This document shows, one piece after another, positions 59,666-64,000 of a stretch of 64,000 bases of DNA. The stretch's first letter is position 1. Each line of letters opens with the position of its first letter. A model generated the notes under the pieces. That model did not search any database and was not told the DNA's origin. It saw only the letters and a program-made list of their open reading frames with translations. The stretch spans positions 63,501 through 127,500 of the forward strand of contig NW_027195375.1 of the NCBI RefSeq assembly GCF_038502225.1, written 5' to 3'. The translations under genes were made by a program, and so were the position numbers. The stretch is from Cherax quadricarinatus (taxonomy: Eukaryota; Arthropoda; Malacostraca; Decapoda; Parastacidae).

Positions 59666-60854
59666 GTGTAAGGGCCTTTCAAACCCTCAAAGAGTTTTTG
59701 AAGGAGCTTCCTCCTGCTTATGAAAAGAAAACATAGAAAAATAAGTTATAACAAAGCAAGATAAACAAATTTTTATTGAATATAACAATTATCTTAAAAT
59801 ATAAAACAAACATGAAATCGTCCTAACTGAAGCAAATTGTGGGAAGATTAAATGAATAAATAAAATGAACACGGCTATTATGTACAGAAGGATGCTGTTC
59901 CGAGTCAGCCGTTGGTATGGCAAGGCGCACAGGAATTGCTGGAGTGTAACGGGACGAGGGAGAAAGTAAGGTCACAGGTGGTCGTGACTGTTGTGAAGTC
60001 CAGCTCCAGACGGTTACAATACCTATAAAGGTGTTCAGCTAGCAGCTTAGGTAAGGGAGCTAGCTGCTGGCAGTGGTAGTGAACTGAAAATCGGCAATAG
60101 AGTATAAAGAACAAGGTAAGTTCCTCAGTGTGTTGCCGAGATAATAGCTCTGTCCTGGTGGGAGAGAAAAACAGTTCTCAAATGAGGCTTTTGACCTGCA
60201 CAGGAGTGAAGATCTAAAGCAAATGTGAAGGAACAGCAGAGTTCCCAAGATGCGGCCTTTGATGAGATTATGGACCTGCTCAGTAAAGGTCTCGTAATGT
60301 AGTAGACGTGGAACCAACAGAGTTCCCAAGACGATGAATTCTTCAGTTTCTGATCTCTTATTAGATCTTGCTGCTCGTCTCGTCTCCTGTCAGGTGACAC
60401 AATCATTCAGCAATGATAAGAAGTAAATAAAAATGAAATTACGATCCTGACAAGGAATCATTCACATGATAGGTCGAAGGCCTTTATGAGAAATGATGAT
60501 GACCAAATATTATCTTATAAACGTAGTTGTATCCAAGTCCGGACAAAGTTAAAAATCCTAACAAGAGTATAACTTTTGTCTCTATTAATTTAAAAAAAAA
60601 TAATAAACAGAAAATAACTAATTAAGAGTGGGGTTTTATACTTACAGACTTGATGCGAGCAGGGAGTCAAGTGACTCAACTCTGCCAGCAAGGATCCCTT
60701 ATTGACTCTCACCCAATTGATGATGGAGGGGGGGGGTTAAAAGTAACTGCTCACATACCCCTTTCTGAACAGGTATACTACCAGTCTTACTTCCTCCACC
60801 AGTCATTCAGTTTTCCACTCTTATTTAATGAACTTTTCCCACACAAGGACCACA
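59666..60854. other. Spacer of unknown origin
   Basis: About 1.2 kb with no recognised gene. Minus ORFs (60060-60406) are short and overlapping. A G9 run at 60728 and several 'aacagagttcccaagat' repeats (about 60232 and 60317) suggest a decayed repeat, but I cannot name it. Confidence 0.35.
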
Positions 60855-61403
60855 AAAAGATCTGGATAGGGTGCAACCCTGTTCAACAACTAGCTCCTGG
60901 AGTTTAACCAAGTGCAAAGTGGGGCCAAAGTCTGCAGACTTCACTCAGTTACAAGGATCTTAGGGTGAGTATAATACTGTGTATGATATTCACTGTATAC
61001 GTCAAGCACCAGTATGGAACCCACTCCTGGCCAAGCATTTTCAAGAAATTAGAGAAAGTGCAAAGGTTTGCAACAAGACTAGTCCTTAAGTAAAGTAGTA
61101 TGTCCTACGAGGAGAGGTTAATTAATGGAAATCAACCTGATGATACTGGAGGACGGGAGGGATAGAAAAACATGAGAACGGCATGAAAAATACTGAGAGG
61201 AATTGACAAGGTGGATAGGGACAGAATGTTTCACAGAAGGGACACAGGAACAAGGGGGGGGGTTACAACATAGCTTTTTTCATCACATAGCTTTAAGAAA
61301 AGATACGATAAAGCTTAAGGAGCACGGAGTGGACCTAGTTGTGACCAGCGAAGAGGCGGTGCCAGGAGCCGTGATCGATGCCTGCAACTACAAATAGGTG
61401 ACT

Positions 61404-61405
<2 letters not shown>
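60855..61405 (+). mobile_element. LINE-A 5'-truncated, deleted copy
   Basis: Starts at the SNWLLEFN-equivalent DNA ('caacaactagctcctggagt'), then LGVSII, a deletion, then HQYGTHSWPSIFKKLEKVQR-type sequence, a YEERL block and the 3' UTR to CAACTACAAATAGGTGA, followed by a (CA)n tract. Confidence 0.8.

Positions 61406-61496
<91 letters not shown>
61406..61496. repeat. (CA)n tail / linker
   Basis: About 45 CA dinucleotides between two LINE-A 3' ends in the same orientation. Confidence 0.95.
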
Positions 61497-61498
<2 letters not shown>

Positions 61499-61735
61499 TG
61501 GCAGCTGAAGACTTTGATGAGTTAAAGAGATGTTAGGAAGCATTTCTTTAGTCTTAGAGTTGTCAGGAAGTGGAATAATCTGGCAAGTGATGTAGTGGAG
61601 GCAAGAACCATACATTGTTATAAGACGAGGTATGATAAAGCTCATGGAGTAGGGATAGAGAGGACCTAGTAGCAATAAGTGAAGAGGCGGGGCCAAGAGC
61701 CATGTATCGACCCCTGCAACCACAAATAGGTGAGT
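61497..61735 (+). mobile_element. LINE-A 3' end only
   Basis: Begins at AATTGGCAGCTGAAGACTTT, directly after the (CA)n, and runs through the 3' UTR to ACAAATAGGTGAGTACC. It then meets LINE-A ORF1 sequence with no CA spacer. Confidence 0.85.
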
Positions 61736-62510
61736 ACCTTACAGAACACACTACCACCACGACACCCCCACTAAAAATAACAATATGGTATCCCAAAAGG
61801 TAGGATGGAGAAGCAAGGGAACTGGGAATAGCTGGTCTGAGAAAGAATCATGGGCAGAAAGGCTCAAGAACACACTGGTACTAGAATGGGAAAAATTACT
61901 AAACGAGTTTTACAACACAATGATGGAGAAGATATCTAAACAGAGCATAAAAGTGGAGATATGAGCTGTAGCTGCTGAGGTAAAGATGCAGAGCCTGGCA
62001 AAAGAATTAGAAATGCTGAAGTAGGATACAGAGACGAGACCCAATAGGAGCAAGGTGCTGGGAATTGGACCATCAGTGGACAGCGAGGACAGAAAGGGGG
62101 AAGGAGATAAGTACCTTGCAGAAGTGATATCAGGCCACTAGGACGTCTGGGAGACCATAAGGAAAACAATTGAAAAGATGCTAAAATCGGATCCAGAGAT
62201 ATGGAGGGGAAAAAATTGGAAGAGGAGAGTGAGAAGTCACCTTATGTTCATGTGCTTCATGAGGCAGAAGGTGGAACCTATGATGAAAGGAGACAAGGGA
62301 AGGGGGGGGGAGGAGAGATTGAGAGTATAATTGCAATACAAGAAGAGGTCATGTTCTAGGGGGGGGGGAGGAGAGATTGAGAGTATAATTGCAATAACAG
62401 AAGAGGACATGTTCTAGTTGACAAATTTTCAGAGACTTGGGGGTACTTGAGGGAAAAATCGCCCAGTTAAACTGACATTCAAGAGAGAAATGGTGCATAA
62501 TATGAAAAAC
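61736..62510 (+). pseudogene. LINE-A ORF1 region, decayed
   Basis: Plus-strand frame reads SWAERLKNTLVLEWEKLLNE, FYNTMMEKISKQSI, MQSLAKELEMLK (coiled-coil-like), then EDVWETIRKTIEKMLKSDPE and LMFMCFMRQKVEPMM, interrupted by stops. It probably encodes the RNA-binding ORF1 protein of LINE-A; no esterase boxes. 62303-62417 is a 58-bp tandem duplication starting at a G-run. Confidence 0.6.
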
Positions 62511-62595
62511 ACTGAGTAGACCTAGTAGCGACCAGTGAAGAGGCGGGGCCAGGAGCTATGAATCGACCCCTGCAACCATAATTAGGTGAGTACAA
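62511..62595 (+). mobile_element. LINE-A terminal 3' scrap
   Basis: 'gacctagtagcgaccagtga' through 'aattaggtgagtac': the last 80 bp of LINE-A, embedded between ORF1 and ORF2-start sequence where it does not belong. Confidence 0.8.
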
Positions 62596-63004
62596 TAACC
62601 AGAAACAAGCCACACTCCACAACCCCAGTCCCCACCTCCCATAGCACTAAAACTACCATCGTCGCAGCCTTCCATAATACCCAGCCCTAATTTTCGTATG
62701 CACAGCCTGTACCAACCCCTCTCCTTCCCAGAATACAGTACTGGAAAGGAAGCTGAAGGTATGGTACACCAACGCAGATGGAATATCAGATAAGAGTGAA
62801 GAGTGGCAACCCAGGACATAATAGTACTCAGAGAGACGAAACTTATGAGGGTGATAACAGAAGTGATCTTCCCAACCGGATATCAGATCTTGAGGAAAGA
62901 CTAGGTAAACAGATGGGAAGATGGATTTGCACTGCTCATTAAAAACCAATGAAGTTTTTGAGATGGGAGGACTGGATAGAAGAGAAGCAGATGAGTACAT
63001 AGAA
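62596..63004 (+). pseudogene. LINE-A ORF2 start (endonuclease N-terminus), decayed
   Basis: LERKLKVWYTNADGISDKSEEW (about 62745) is the first endonuclease box of ORF2. Next comes DNA equivalent to VIFPTGYQI and ALLIKNQ, and it ends at 63004 after the EMGGLDRREADEYI-equivalent. Collinear with 57700-58110. Confidence 0.75.
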
Positions 63005-63425
63005 TACCTCCTTAAATATTCTGTTGAGCTCTTCACATACTTGCTGGTCGCTCTCTATGAGCTTCCCTCCTTCCTTTCTTAGCCTGATTAGCTGGTCCTT
63101 GACTGTTGTTTTCTCCTAATGTGGCTGTATAACAACCTTGGGTCAGATTTGGCTCTAACTCTCTTTATATGAATATTTGTTTCTGACCCTTTGGTTCATT
63201 TCCTTGTTTTTCTGATTCATTTGCCTTCAGTACTTTTTCCATGCTCTAGCAAACCTGGCTGTGGCCTTTTCACATATCCTAGTAAACCACGGGCTCATTC
63301 TGGTCTTCCCATTTTTTCTCTTGTCCTTTGGTACGAACTTCTCTGTTTTCCTGCACTTTCTCGTCAGGTGTTTTATCATTTCCTTTAGCTCTGTATCTCA
63401 CTGTACCTCATGCACCGTACCTCAG
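63005..63425 (-). pseudogene. LINE-A ORF2 linker region, inverted
   Basis: Minus strand reads LKEMIKHLTRKCRKTEKFVP, RMSPWFTRICEKATARFARA, WKKY, then EGGKLIESDQQVCEELNRIF: the basic linker between endonuclease and RT. It is flanked on both sides by plus-strand LINE-A endonuclease sequence (62596-63004 and 63426-64000), so the segment is inverted within a LINE-A context. Confidence 0.75.
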
Positions 63426-64000
63426 ACCAGGGGTCCAAAAGTGATGAGACAAGTGATGTACAATCCGCCACCGAGCAGCAGGAGACCATGACAAGAGAGC
63501 AACAGAGCGATGATGGACACACAAGCCGAGGTGGTAAGAAGGGTCCAGATGGGTAGGGCAATGTTACTAGTCCTGGATTTCAACAACAAGGAGATTGACT
63601 GTGGAAACCTGGAGCCACATGCGGGACCAGAGACGTGGATGGCTAAGATGCTGGAGGCGGTGCTGTAAAACTTCATGCTTCCAGCATAATTCGGACACAA
63701 CCAGAGAGAGAGGAGAGGAAGAACTATTAAGGCTAGACCTCGTGTTCCCTTTGAAAAGTTCAGACATAGGGGATATAACATAAAAGGCCCTCGGCTCAAG
63801 TGATCTCATGGTCCTGAGTTTCGAATACATTCTAGAGTTAACAGTGGAGAGTGAAACGGCATGAGGACAGGAGAAGCTACACTTCAAGAAAAGGGGACTA
63901 CATAGGCATGTGGCAATTCCTATATGAGGTACAATGGGAAACAGAGCTAAAGGAGAAGACAGTAATTAAATGATGGAACATGTGACCACAAAGTGCACGG
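63426..64000 (+). pseudogene. LINE-A ORF2 endonuclease C-terminal part, decayed
   Basis: Frames give TRGPKVMRQVMYNPPPSSRR, LVLDFNNKEIDCGNLEPHAG (GDFN-equivalent), FGHNQRERRGR, EELLRLDLVFPLKSSDIGDI, then decayed GPSSSDLMVLSFEY-like sequence (SDH region) and the following linker. It runs off the window end at 64000. Confidence 0.75.

Noticed and set aside
59666..60650. LTR or virus-derived insertion
   Set aside because: No paired terminal repeats, protease, RT or integrase motifs, or viral domain could be seen; left as unknown spacer.

Overview
This window looks like gene-poor, repeat-saturated nuclear DNA from an arthropod, most likely a decapod crustacean (crayfish, lobster or crab type). 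The basis is recognition of the repeat repertoire: several CR1-like LINE families with (CA)n or TTCTTATG-type 3' ends, an RTE LINE, a Penelope-like element, a TIR element in TA microsatellite, dinucleotide tracts over 100 bp and kilobase tandem arrays. No species is claimed. No complete host gene, rRNA, functional tRNA, CRISPR array or bacterial-type signal is visible. The only host-gene candidate is one small exon-like ORF (26938-27126, minus).

Layout. 1-4.4 kb: LINE scraps, short minisatellites, a (GT)n tract and two hairpins. 4.4-6.85 kb: three 5'-truncated 3' ends of one CR1-like family (here 'LINE-A'), minus strand, joined through (TG)n tracts. 6.94-13.24 kb: a 23-bp minisatellite split by an RTE LINE (plus), itself interrupted by a CR1-like element with an esterase ORF1 ('LINE-B', minus). 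13.24-14.26 kb: 46-bp and 38-bp repeats. 14.82-21.48 kb: a 6.65-kb satellite of 42-bp units. 21.5-28.6 kb: LINE relics, a rearranged RTE copy, a tRNA-like SINE candidate, a TIR element in (TA)n, a palindromic ribozyme-like element and a Penelope-like element with RT and GIY-YIG domains. 28.6-32.6 kb: more LINE-A pieces chained through (CA)n, then LINE-B. 33.4-34.7 kb: 36-bp satellite. 36.0-36.6 kb: 28-bp minisatellite. 37-42 kb: palindromic element, LINE-B 3' end, 42-bp and 51-bp arrays, a third LINE ('LINE-C'). 44.4-50.9 kb: a 6.4-kb satellite that changes from 31-bp to 36-bp units. 51.9-55.5 kb: an L1/Tx1-like LINE, the best-preserved coding element, disrupted mainly at C8 and C10 homopolymers. 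57.4-64 kb: a mosaic of LINE-A pieces in both orientations.

The elements do not act together as a pathway. LINE-A, LINE-B, RTE and L1/Tx1-like copies encode endonuclease plus reverse transcriptase (target-primed reverse transcription); the Penelope-like element encodes RT plus GIY-YIG nuclease. All are pseudogenic or truncated. The long ORFs across the arrays (up to about 1800 codons) arise because unit lengths of 42 and 36 bp are multiples of three and lack stops in several frames; I do not treat them as genes. The most notable observations are the LINE 3' ends concatenated through their own CA tails, the nested LINE with a 197-bp templated duplication at its junction, the 31-to-36-bp satellite switch, and hammerhead-like folds linked to Penelope-type sequence.
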